The notes: a model not told the origin generated them from the sequence alone. A stretch of DNA of 5,335 nt from Candidatus Rokuibacteriota bacterium (GCA_016177555.1 JACOVB010000009.1:1-5335); one strand, 5' to 3'. Positions 1-5,335 are shown, numbered from the stretch's first letter. Translations and numbers: made by a program.

Positions 1-3
1 CAT

Positions 4-747
4 ATGTCTGAACATAAAGCCACGAGGGCCAGAGGGCGCCATCCCCTCAACTTTCAGATCGAGATCGTTCTGCGAGAGCGCATCCGCTCGGGACACTACC
101 CGGCGGGGTCAGGGTTTCCGACGGAGGACCAGCTCTGTCGCGAATTTTCGGTTAGCCGAGGAACGATCCGCGCCGCCCTCGACGCGCTTCATCGCGACGG
201 CCTCATCATGCGGCACCCCGGCCGGAGCGCCTTCGTCACGGGACACGCCACCCGCCCGAGGACGCTTCGGTTCACTGGCTCGGTCCAGGAGTTGATCGCC
301 CAAGGGACGGAGACGGAATACCTCATTACCGAGTGTCGCGTGGCGCCCGCGGATACCGTCGAGGCGGCCGAGCTGAAGCTGCCGGATGGCGGTCGGGTGA
401 TGCGCGTCACCGGCGCGCGGCTCAGCGCCGGAACGGCGGTCGCGCACACCGTCGTCTCCCTTCCGGAAACCCTCGGTGTCCTGCTGGCGCTCCGCGAGGG
501 CCAGCGCTCGCGGCCGATCGCGGCCCGGCTGATCGAGCAGCTCGGCCAGGACATCCGGGAGGCGCGGCAAGTCATCGATGTCGTCATCGCGGCGCAGCCG
601 GTGGCCTCTGCGCTCGACATTCCGATCGGGTCGCCGCTCCTCCGCATCAAGCGAACCTATTTCTCGGCCGAGGGCACTCCGATCGAGTTCGCCGTGTCGT
701 GCTACCCCGCCGACAAGTACCAATACGAAACGACCATTTCAACCTAG
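4..747 (+). CDS. GntR-family transcriptional regulator, HutC/UTRA subfamily
   Basis: Predicted cytoplasmic ligand-responsive repressor of 247 residues, the usual size for HutC-type regulators. The N-terminal winged helix-turn-helix covers about residues 14-80. It begins with PLNFQIEIVLRERI (14-27), the GntR helix 1 pattern, followed by FPTEDQLCREF and the recognition-helix pattern SVSRGTIRAALDAL (49-62), then the wing HPGRSAFV (71-78). Residues of about 88-243 form a UTRA effector domain, ending in the typical PLLRIKRTYF and GTPIEFAVSCYPADKY strands. UTRA domains bind small molecules such as organic acids, amino acids or sugar phosphates; the ligand cannot be read here. The ATG lies three bases from the window edge, so its ribosome binding site is not visible and a start further upstream is possible. 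It sits 259 bases upstream of the acyl-CoA dehydrogenase on the same strand, so local control of the downstream operon is plausible but inferred. Confidence 0.93.
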   Translation: MSEHKATRARGRHPLNFQIEIVLRERIRSGHYPAGSGFPTEDQLCREFSVSRGTIRAALDALHRDGLIMRHPGRSAFVTGHATRPRTLRFTGSVQELIAQGTETEYLITECRVAPADTVEAAELKLPDGGRVMRVTGARLSAGTAVAHTVVSLPETLGVLLALREGQRSRPIAARLIEQLGQDIREARQVIDVVIAAQPVASALDIPIGSPLLRIKRTYFSAEGTPIEFAVSCYPADKYQYETTIST

Positions 748-752
748 CAGGA

Positions 753-769
753 TGCGGGGAAACTCCGCA
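753..769 (+). other. small hairpin just after the regulator stop
   Basis: TGCGG at 753-757 can pair with CCGCA at 765-769 across a seven-base loop, six bases after the regulator stop codon. There is no T-run behind it, so it is not a convincing intrinsic terminator. It overlaps the left arm of the larger inverted repeat, so the two folds would compete. Confidence 0.25.
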
Positions 770-955
770 GGCCGCTCAAGAAGGCCCAGATGCAAGGCGG
801 CGAGGGAGGCGACGAGCGAGGCGTACTCCGCCTGGCGAGCCGAGCCGAAGGCGAGGTGAGCGGATCCGGAGACCCGGGCGAGCGAGAGCGACCCACGTTG
901 AGCGAGGAGCGACCAGCGCCGTACCTCCGCAGATGGGCCTTTTTCAGCGGCCTGC
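767..955. repeat. long imperfect inverted repeat filling the intergenic gap
   Basis: The left arm (767-788) and right arm (934-955) are reverse complements at 20 of 22 positions. Each right-arm end is perfect: TGGGCCTT at the inner side and AGCGGCCTGC at the outer side. The arms enclose about 145 bases. The interior contains a further small hairpin (AGGCG at 819-823 with CGCCT at 829-833), the palindromes CGGATCCG (861-868) and CCCGGG (873-878), and an array of GAGCGA hexamers. The element fills most of the space between the GntR gene and the acyl-CoA dehydrogenase. No transposase is present. It could be a dispersed non-autonomous repeat of the MITE or REP type, a structured untranslated leader or RNA, or a transcriptional punctuation element. 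Arm complementarity is seen directly; the class is inferred. Confidence 0.6.
814..912. repeat. GAGCGA hexamer cluster inside the inverted repeat
   Basis: GAGCGA occurs at 814, 880, 886, 900 and 907, five copies within 99 bases, all in the same orientation. The last two form GAGCGAgGAGCGA with a seven-base period. The stretch also contains related variants such as GAGCGG (858) and GAGCCGAGCCGA (837-848). It lies in the loop of the inverted repeat and carries no credible reading frame. It could be a multi-site protein-binding region or low-complexity drift in a high-GC genome. Confidence 0.5.
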
Positions 956-1006
956 CAGGCGCGGCGGGGCTGCCGCGGCGGCTGCGATGACCGAGGGGGC
1001 GAGAGC

Positions 1007-2155
1007 GTGACGTGGGAGACGCCCGAGGAGTTCGATCTGCTGGTGAAGGGCGTGCGCCAGTTCGTCCAGCGCGAGCTGGAGCCGGCCGCCGAGGCGATCG
1101 GGCGCGACGGCACGGTGCCGGAACGTCTGCTGACCGAGCTCCGGCGCGCTGGCTACTTCGGCCTGACCATCCCGTCGCAGTACGGCGGCGCGGGCCTCGG
1201 GGTCATCGCCTACTGCCTGGTGCAGGAGGAGCTTGCCCAGACTCACTCCTGTTTCGGCACGCTCATCGCGGGGAACAACGGGATCGGCTCGCACGCGCTG
1301 CTGCACTTCGGGACGGAGGAGCAGAAGGCCACGTACGTGCCGGCCCTCGCCCGTGGCGACGTCATCTCCGCGTTCGCGCTCACGGAGCCCAACGCCGGCT
1401 CTGACGCCGAAGCGATCGAGACGACAGCCCGGCGGGCCGGCGACGCATTCGTGCTCAACGGCCGCAAGCATTTCATCTCCCGCGCCACCGTCGCCGATCT
1501 CTTCACCGTCATGGCGGTCACCGATCCCTCGGCACGGCCGCGCCGAAAGGGGATCACGGCGTTCCTGCTCGAGCGCGGCACGCCCGGCTTCACGGTCGGG
1601 CCGGCGCACCGCACGATGGGCTCGGACGTGGTCCCCGCCGGCGAGCTGATCTTCGACGAGTGCCGCATCCCGGCGACCAACGTCATCGGCGAGGTGGGCG
1701 AGGGATTCCGGGTGGCCATGAGCACGCTCTCCGAGGGACGTCTCAACGTGGCCGCCAAGTGCATCGGGACCGCCCGGCGCCTGCTGGAGCTGTCCGTCGC
1801 GTATTCCCGGCAGCGCCGCCAGTTCGGTCGTCCCATCGGGGAGAACCAGGCGATCCAAGGCATGCTGGCGGACTCGGTGACCGAGATCGCCGCCGGCCGG
1901 GCGCTGCTGTACGAGACGGCCCGGCGGCTCGAGCGCGGCGCCGACACGCGGCGTGACTCGGCGATGGTCAAGCTCTTCTGCTCCGAATTGGCCGGGCGGG
2001 TGGCGGACCGCGCGGTGCAGATTCACGGGGGCATGGGGTACATGCAGGAGCTTCCGATCGAGCGGATGTACCGCGAGGTCCGGCTCTGGCGGATCGTCGA
2101 GGGGACGTCGGAGATCCAGCGGCTCATCATCGCGAGAGACCTCCTGAAGGAGTGA
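1007..2155 (+). CDS. acyl-CoA dehydrogenase (FAD-dependent)
   Basis: A 382-residue flavoprotein of usual family length that oxidises an acyl-CoA to the trans-2-enoyl-CoA, passing electrons to an electron-transfer flavoprotein. The first family signature is at 122-134 (AFALTEPNAGSDA), followed by LNGRKHFIS (150-158), a flavin/substrate-binding pattern. RRQFGRPI (270-277) is the arginine-glutamine-phenylalanine-glycine segment of the C-terminal helical domain. The second signature covers 339-373, with IHGGMGYMQELPIERMYR and then IVEGTSEIQRLI. Glu365 in EGT aligns with the catalytic base of short- and medium-chain enzymes, and it is intact. The isovaleryl-CoA-type position (about 244) reads LSEGRLNVAA, which does not clearly point to that branch. 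Chain length or branching of the substrate cannot be read. The start is GTG, with a G-rich site (GAGGGGG, 993-999) seven bases before it. Its stop is two bases before the preferred start of the B12 subunit, indicating co-translation. Confidence 0.95.
   Translation: MTWETPEEFDLLVKGVRQFVQRELEPAAEAIGRDGTVPERLLTELRRAGYFGLTIPSQYGGAGLGVIAYCLVQEELAQTHSCFGTLIAGNNGIGSHALLHFGTEEQKATYVPALARGDVISAFALTEPNAGSDAEAIETTARRAGDAFVLNGRKHFISRATVADLFTVMAVTDPSARPRRKGITAFLLERGTPGFTVGPAHRTMGSDVVPAGELIFDECRIPATNVIGEVGEGFRVAMSTLSEGRLNVAAKCIGTARRLLELSVAYSRQRRQFGRPIGENQAIQGMLADSVTEIAAGRALLYETARRLERGADTRRDSAMVKLFCSELAGRVADRAVQIHGGMGYMQELPIERMYREVRLWRIVEGTSEIQRLIIARDLLKE
2147..2152 (+). promoter_or_regulatory. ribosome binding site that decides the B12-subunit start
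   Basis: AAGGAG lies at the very end of the acyl-CoA dehydrogenase gene. It is five bases from the GTG at 2158, an ideal spacing, whereas it overlaps the first in-frame GTG at 2152. This favours 2158 as the start of the next gene. Confidence 0.6.
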
Positions 2156-2157
2156 GC

Positions 2158-2580
2158 GTGGTTGGCAAGAACAGCGTGAGACCGATCCGTGTCCTGCTCG
2201 CCAAGCCCGGGCTGGACGGCCACGACCGGGGCGTGAAGGTGGTGGCCCGGGCGCTGCGTGACGCGGGCTTCGAGGTGATCTACACCGGTCTGCACCAGAC
2301 CTGCGAGCAGATCGTGGCGCAGGCGATCCAGGAGGACACCGACGTCATCGGCGTCAGCGCCCTGTCCGGTGGCCACATGGGGGCCATGACCCGGATCATG
2401 GCCCTGCTGCGCGAGGGCCACGCCGAGGACATCGTCGTCATCGTCGGCGGCTTCATCCCCGACGAGGACGAGGTGCGCGCGCTCAAGGCGATCGGCGTTC
2501 GGGAAGTGTTCGACGTCGACACCCGCACCCCGGACATCGTCGCGTTCCTCCGGCAGGCGACGGCGGAGCGGGTGCGGTGA
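2158..2580 (+). CDS. B12-binding small subunit of an acyl-CoA mutase (methylmalonyl-CoA mutase C-terminal domain type)
   Basis: A 140-residue stand-alone cobalamin-binding domain matching the C-terminal domain of methylmalonyl-CoA mutase and the small subunits of split acyl-CoA mutases (isobutyryl-CoA or 2-hydroxyisobutyryl-CoA mutase type, about 135-145 residues). The DxHxxG motif is intact as LDGHDRG, with His22 as the lower axial cobalt ligand. SALSGGH (67-73) and the VVIVGGFIPDED stretch (94-105) give the other conserved cofactor-cradle motifs. Such subunits hold adenosylcobalamin while a separate TIM-barrel subunit binds the CoA ester; no such large subunit is in the window. The start at 2158 is chosen from the AAGGAG site; GTG 2152, overlapping the upstream stop, and GTG 2176 are alternatives. 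It is tightly packed between an acyl-CoA dehydrogenase and a small membrane protein, so it is probably co-expressed with both. The exact mutase reaction is not determinable. Confidence 0.92.
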   Translation: MVGKNSVRPIRVLLAKPGLDGHDRGVKVVARALRDAGFEVIYTGLHQTCEQIVAQAIQEDTDVIGVSALSGGHMGAMTRIMALLREGHAEDIVVIVGGFIPDEDEVRALKAIGVREVFDVDTRTPDIVAFLRQATAERVR

Positions 2581-2759
2581 TCCTCGAGCGGATCCGCGCG
2601 GTCTGGCTCGTGCTGCTGTTCCTGGCGCTCGCCATCATCGGAGGCCAGAACCTTCAGCTTCTGCGGTTCAATCTCTTTCTCGGCGTGCTCGTCGGTCTGG
2701 TCGCCGCGACGCTGGTCGTCTTCGCGGTCACCTCACGGCGCGGCGCACACCACCAGTGA
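2577..2759 (+). CDS. small two-helix membrane protein of unknown function
   Basis: A 60-residue protein starting at a GTG that overlaps the stop of the B12 subunit by four bases (GTGA), with GGAG at 2565-2568 eight bases upstream. Two hydrophobic stretches, about residues 8-23 and 33-52, are separated by a short QNLQLLRFN turn. Arg at the N-terminus (R5, R7) and SRRGAHHQ at the C-terminus predict an inner-membrane hairpin with both ends in the cytoplasm. The layout loosely recalls LapA/DUF1049-type small proteins, but I see no decisive motif. Overlap with the upstream gene and a real hydrophobic pattern support it as coding. It could be an accessory to the TRAP transporter encoded just downstream, but nothing in the sequence proves that. 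It does not resemble the usual four-helix DctQ subunit, and the permease here already appears to be a fused form. Confidence 0.7.
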   Translation: MILERIRAVWLVLLFLALAIIGGQNLQLLRFNLFLGVLVGLVAATLVVFAVTSRRGAHHQ

Positions 2760-2763
2760 GGCT

Positions 2764-2796
2764 GGGCCACGGGGCGGCGGCTGTGATCCCCGGCCC
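2764..2796 (+). other. GC-rich hairpin between the membrane protein and the TRAP genes
   Basis: GGGCC (2764-2768) pairs with GGCCC (2792-2796) and, after an AC bulge, GGGG (2771-2774) pairs with CCCC (2788-2791), leaving a 13-base loop. No T-run follows, so it is not a classical intrinsic terminator. It lies in the only sizeable gap of the operon (2760-2829), directly ahead of the binding-protein gene. It could stabilise an mRNA end or reduce read-through, so that expression differs on its two sides. Confidence 0.35.
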
Positions 2797-2818
2797 GACC
2801 CCGCTCCACCGATGAGAC

Positions 2819-2824
2819 AGGAGG
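2819..2824 (+). promoter_or_regulatory. perfect Shine-Dalgarno that decides the binding-protein start
   Basis: AGGAGG stands five bases before the ATG at 2830. An in-frame ATG at 2812 lies upstream of this site and has no comparable one, so 2830 is preferred. It is the strongest initiation site in the window. Confidence 0.8.
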
Positions 2825-2829
2825 CAACG

Positions 2830-3804
2830 ATGCGAAAGTCAATCGTGGTCGTGATCGCTCTCGCCCTGCTGCTGTGGGGGACGGCGGAGGCGCAGGACTA
2901 TCCCTTCGTGCGCATCATCGGCGGGACGCCCGAGGGGAGCTGGGGGATCACCGGCAGCAAGCTGGCCGAGCTCATCAACCGGTCCGTGAAGGGCGTCACG
3001 GCGAGCAACAGCCCCGGCGCGACCGTGGCCAACGTCGTCACCGTGAACGAGGCCAGGGCGCAGCTCGGGATCACGACGGCCGACGTGTTGCACGAGGTCT
3101 ACCACGGCCTCGCCCAGTGGAAGGGCAAGGAGGCCAAGAACGTTCGCTTCCTGGCCGCCCTCCACACCGTCCCCGCGCACGCGTTCGTCCGCGCGGACGG
3201 GTCGATCAAGGAGTTCCGTGACATCGCGGCGAAGCCGGCGCGCATCCAGGGCTTCACCAAGGGGTCCATCACCCACCGGCTGGTCGAGCACAGCCTGTCC
3301 ATCTTCGGCTCGTCCATGGAGGATCTGCAGAAGCGGGGCGGGATGATCCAGTACGTCAGCGACGGGCCGGCCGTGGAGATGATGAAGAACAATCAGATTG
3401 ATCTGATCTTCCGCAACACCGGCGCGCCGTCCTCGTGGGTCCTCGAGGCCGAGACGTCGATGAGCCTGCGCTTCCTGACCATCGACGACGCGTACCTGAA
3501 AGCGATCACCAGCCGGATCCCGGGACTGGTGATCGACACGATCCCGGCCGGCACCTACAAGGCGATGAAGGAGGACTACAAGACGTTCTCGGTCGTCACG
3601 GTCCTGATCGTTCCGGCGAGCATGCCGGACGCCGTGGCCGAGGGCATCACCGCGGCACTGTGGAACAATATCGACGAGTTCCGCAAGATCGGCGGATTCG
3701 CGAAGACCATCAAGTTCGAGCAGGCGTTCCGGGGCAACACCATTCCGGTCCACCCCGGCGCCGCCCGCTACTACGCCTCCAAGGGGCTGCGAGCCGCCAA
3801 CTGA
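2830..3804 (+). CDS. TAXI-family TRAP transporter solute-binding protein
   Basis: A 324-residue periplasmic receptor that captures the substrate and delivers it to the TRAP permease. Residues 1-21 are a signal peptide: positive MRK, a hydrophobic core IVVVIALALLLW, and the cleavage site AEA before Gln22. The mature protein opens with VRIIGGTPEGSWGITGSKLA (27-46), the position of the TAXI-family first strand and ligand-binding loop. Other family features are ASNSPGATVANV (58-69), ITTADVLHEV (81-90, the usual position of the QxDV-like segment) and the hallmark C-terminal IPVHPGAARYYASKG (305-319). Length is normal for TAXI receptors (about 310-340). The loop TPEGSW differs from the commoner TGGTYYPLG-like version, suggesting a divergent specificity group. 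Ligands of most TAXI proteins are unknown; known ones are carboxylates such as glutamate or 2-oxoglutarate. It lies 19 bases upstream of the permease gene, as expected of partners. Confidence 0.93.
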   Translation: MRKSIVVVIALALLLWGTAEAQDYPFVRIIGGTPEGSWGITGSKLAELINRSVKGVTASNSPGATVANVVTVNEARAQLGITTADVLHEVYHGLAQWKGKEAKNVRFLAALHTVPAHAFVRADGSIKEFRDIAAKPARIQGFTKGSITHRLVEHSLSIFGSSMEDLQKRGGMIQYVSDGPAVEMMKNNQIDLIFRNTGAPSSWVLEAETSMSLRFLTIDDAYLKAITSRIPGLVIDTIPAGTYKAMKEDYKTFSVVTVLIVPASMPDAVAEGITAALWNNIDEFRKIGGFAKTIKFEQAFRGNTIPVHPGAARYYASKGLRAAN

Positions 3805-3815
3805 TCGGACGGGCG

Positions 3816-3838
3816 GAGCGAACGTGAGCGAAGAGCGA
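3816..3838. repeat. GAGCGA triplet at the permease start
   Basis: GAGCGA occurs at 3816, 3826 and 3833, spanning the ribosome binding site and first codons of the permease. The last pair, GAGCGAaGAGCGA, has the same seven-base period as the pair at 900-912 in the upstream intergenic element, and the preceding ACGT is shared as well. It may be chance in GC-rich DNA, or a remnant of the same repeat. Confidence 0.35.
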
Positions 3839-5335
3839 TATCTGTCCCTGGAGGGGCCGCAGCCCAGCGGGCCGGCGGACGCGCTCGGCGACTTCCTCGA
3901 CGCCTCCCGGCCGTGGCCACGGCGGGCGGGGGGATTCCTCGTCGCCTTGCTGGCGCTGCTGTTTGCCGTCTACCACCTGTACACGGGGTACTTCGCGCAG
4001 CCCCAGGCGCTCATCCATCGGGTCGTCCACGTGGCGCTCGTCCTCATGCTGGCGCCGCTGCTCTTCCCGCTGCGCGGGCGCGGCCGGACCGGGGTGGGAG
4101 TCGGACGCGGTCTCGACGCCGGCCTCCTCCTGGCGGCGCTCGGCATAACAGCGTGGATCCTCCGCGACATCGACGCCTACATGTCGAAGGAGTGGGAGCG
4201 GCTGAGCCCCTTCGACACCGCCGCGGCGGTTCTGCTCGTGCTGCTGGTGCTGGAGGCGGTGCGGCGGACCTGCGGCCTCGCCCTCGTCATCGTCATCGTC
4301 GCCTTCAACCTGCACGCGCTGTTCGCGGACCTGTTCCCCTGGATCTTCTACGGCCCGCCGACGCCGGTCGACTGGCTCCTGAAGCTGCAGACGATCCTGT
4401 CGATGGGGATCTTCGGGCTGCCGATCATGGTCATGGCGTCGTACCTGACCCTCTTCATCATCCTCGCGGTCTTCCTCACGCGTTGCGGCAGCGGCAAGTT
4501 CTTCATCGATCTCGCGTTCGCCCTCCTCGGCCGTCAGGCGGGCGGGCCGGCGAAGGCGGCGGTGGCGGCGAGCGCGTTGTTCGGGACGATTTCCGGCAGC
4601 GGGGTGGCGAACGTCATCGGCACGGGGTCGTTCACCATCCCGCTGATGAAGCGGGTGGGGTATCAGCCGCATTTCGCCGGCGCCGTCGAAGCCGTCGCGT
4701 CCTCCGGGGGACAGATCATGCCGCCCGTGATGGGCGCGACGGCGTTCGTGATGGCGGAGCTGGTCGGCGTCTCCTACGCCACGGTCGCCCTCGCCGCCGC
4801 GGTCCCCGCGCTCCTCTACTACCTCTCGCTGATGCTGATGGTCCACTTCGAGGCTCGCAAGCGCGACCTGCGGGGGATGGCCCCGGGCGAGGTGCCGCGA
4901 GCGCTCGAGGTGCTTCGCCGGGATGGCTACCTCATCATCCCGCTCGTCACGCTGGTCGGGTTGCTCGCCAGCGGCTCGTCGATCATCCGGGCCGGCTTCT
5001 GGAGCATCGCGGCGGCGTTTCTCGTGAGCTGCGTGCGCCCGGGCGACCGGATGAGGCCGGAGAAGCTGCTCGAGGTCCTCATCGAGGGCGCGCGGATGTC
5101 GGTGCCGGTGTCCGCGGCGTGCGCGGGCGCGGGGCTGATCATCGGCGCGGTGACCGCGTCCGGGCTGGGCGACCGGCTCTCGTCGGTGCTCATCTCCGCG
5201 GCGGGCGGTCAGCTCTGGCTGGCGCTCGTGCTCACGATGCTCGCCTCGTTCATCCTGGGCATGGGACTGACGACGACGGCGGACTACATCATCCTCGCCA
5301 CGCTCGTCGTCCCCGCGCTGGTCCAGCTCGGCGCG
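3824..5335 (+). CDS. TRAP transporter fused permease, TAXI type (3' end beyond the window)
   Basis: The first 504 residues of an inner-membrane permease that imports the ligand delivered by the upstream TAXI receptor, driven by an ion gradient. The frame is open to the last base with no stop; family members are about 620-700 residues, so probably 120 or more are missing. After a polar N-terminus (1-35), a small-subunit-like part spans about residues 36-172, with helices near 36-55, 66-83, 98-114, 133-146 and 150-172, including the family pattern EAVRRTCGLAL (144-154). The large DctM-like part follows: SALFGTISGSGVANVIGTGS (250-269) with FTIPLMKRVGY, then VEAVASSGGQIMPPVMGATA (288-307), both hallmark loops, and GMGLTTTADYII (479-490), the second hairpin motif. 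This last usually reads GMGLPTTA, so the Pro is replaced by Thr. The start is GTG at 3824 with GGAG (3815-3818) five bases before. It is 19 bases after the receptor gene. Confidence 0.94.
   Translation, partial: MSEERYLSLEGPQPSGPADALGDFLDASRPWPRRAGGFLVALLALLFAVYHLYTGYFAQPQALIHRVVHVALVLMLAPLLFPLRGRGRTGVGVGRGLDAGLLLAALGITAWILRDIDAYMSKEWERLSPFDTAAAVLLVLLVLEAVRRTCGLALVIVIVAFNLHALFADLFPWIFYGPPTPVDWLLKLQTILSMGIFGLPIMVMASYLTLFIILAVFLTRCGSGKFFIDLAFALLGRQAGGPAKAAVAASALFGTISGSGVANVIGTGSFTIPLMKRVGYQPHFAGAVEAVASSGGQIMPPVMGATAFVMAELVGVSYATVALAAAVPALLYYLSLMLMVHFEARKRDLRGMAPGEVPRALEVLRRDGYLIIPLVTLVGLLASGSSIIRAGFWSIAAAFLVSCVRPGDRMRPEKLLEVLIEGARMSVPVSAACAGAGLIIGAVTASGLGDRLSSVLISAAGGQLWLALVLTMLASFILGMGLTTTADYIILATLVVPALVQLGA

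Noticed and set aside
790..990. A 66-residue frame inside the intergenic repeat
   Set aside because: It is composed mainly of the repeat itself, ends inside the gap, has no recognisable fold and no good ribosome binding site.
748..1006. Intrinsic terminator or promoter for the operon
   Set aside because: No hairpin is followed by a proper T-run (the T stretch at 940-944 lies inside the right repeat arm) and no convincing -35/-10 pair could be read in this GC-rich stretch.
333..1010. A + strand open frame running through the end of the regulator and the whole intergenic gap
   Set aside because: The product is Arg/Ala/Gly-rich with no domain pattern, overlaps the well-supported regulator in another frame, and runs across the inverted repeat; typical of GC-rich shadow frames.
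944..2026. Long antisense frame opposite the acyl-CoA dehydrogenase
   Set aside because: His/Arg/Asp-rich low-complexity product with no motifs; the + strand frame has both family signatures and the catalytic Glu.
2812..2829. ATG at 2812 as the start of the TAXI receptor
   Set aside because: It lies upstream of the AGGAGG site that is ideally spaced for 2830, and adds six residues ahead of a complete signal peptide.
2839..3753. Long antisense frame opposite the TAXI receptor
   Set aside because: Mirror of third-position GC bias; no motif, and the sense frame has a signal peptide and hallmark C-terminus.
3710..4846. 378-residue antisense frame opposite the permease, longer than several real genes
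   Set aside because: Extremely rich in Arg, Glu, Asp and Gln, as expected from reading hydrophobic Leu/Val/Ile codons backwards; the sense frame is a clear membrane permease.
1..5335. CRISPR array, tRNA, rRNA, transposase, defence system
   Set aside because: No regularly spaced long direct repeats, no tRNA- or rRNA-like sequence, and no gene resembling nucleases, transposases, toxins or phage proteins was seen on either strand.

Overview
This is a GC-rich window (roughly two thirds G+C by eye) that is almost fully coding. Every gene I can support lies on the + strand. The genes are typical of a free-living heterotroph that takes up organic acids. High GC, frequent GTG starts and this gene mix would fit soil or groundwater lineages such as Candidatus Rokubacteria/Methylomirabilota or a high-GC proteobacterium, but no marker gene here settles that.

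Layout. Positions 4-747 encode a GntR-family (HutC/UTRA subfamily) repressor. A 259-base non-coding gap (748-1006) follows, holding a long imperfect inverted repeat (arms 767-788 and 934-955, 20 of 22 positions matching) whose interior carries five GAGCGA hexamers. Next comes a tight gene run: acyl-CoA dehydrogenase (1007-2155), a stand-alone B12-binding mutase subunit (2158-2580, or 2152 if the first GTG is used), and a 60-residue two-helix membrane protein (2577-2759). After a 70-base gap with a GC hairpin come a TAXI-type TRAP solute-binding protein (2830-3804) and a fused TRAP permease (3824 to the window end, truncated at residue 504).

How they may work together (inference). The binding protein captures a carboxylate in the periplasm and the fused permease imports it with an ion gradient. 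After activation to a CoA thioester by an enzyme not in the window, the acyl-CoA dehydrogenase would introduce an alpha,beta double bond. The B12 subunit, with a catalytic mutase subunit also not in the window, would rearrange a carbon skeleton. The GntR protein is a candidate local regulator whose effector could be the imported acid or its CoA ester.

I see no CRISPR array, tRNA, rRNA, transposase, toxin-antitoxin pair or phage gene, and no clearly new system. The points most worth a second look are the inverted-repeat element, the orphan B12 subunit inside a transporter operon, and the reuse of the GAGCGA pattern at the permease start.
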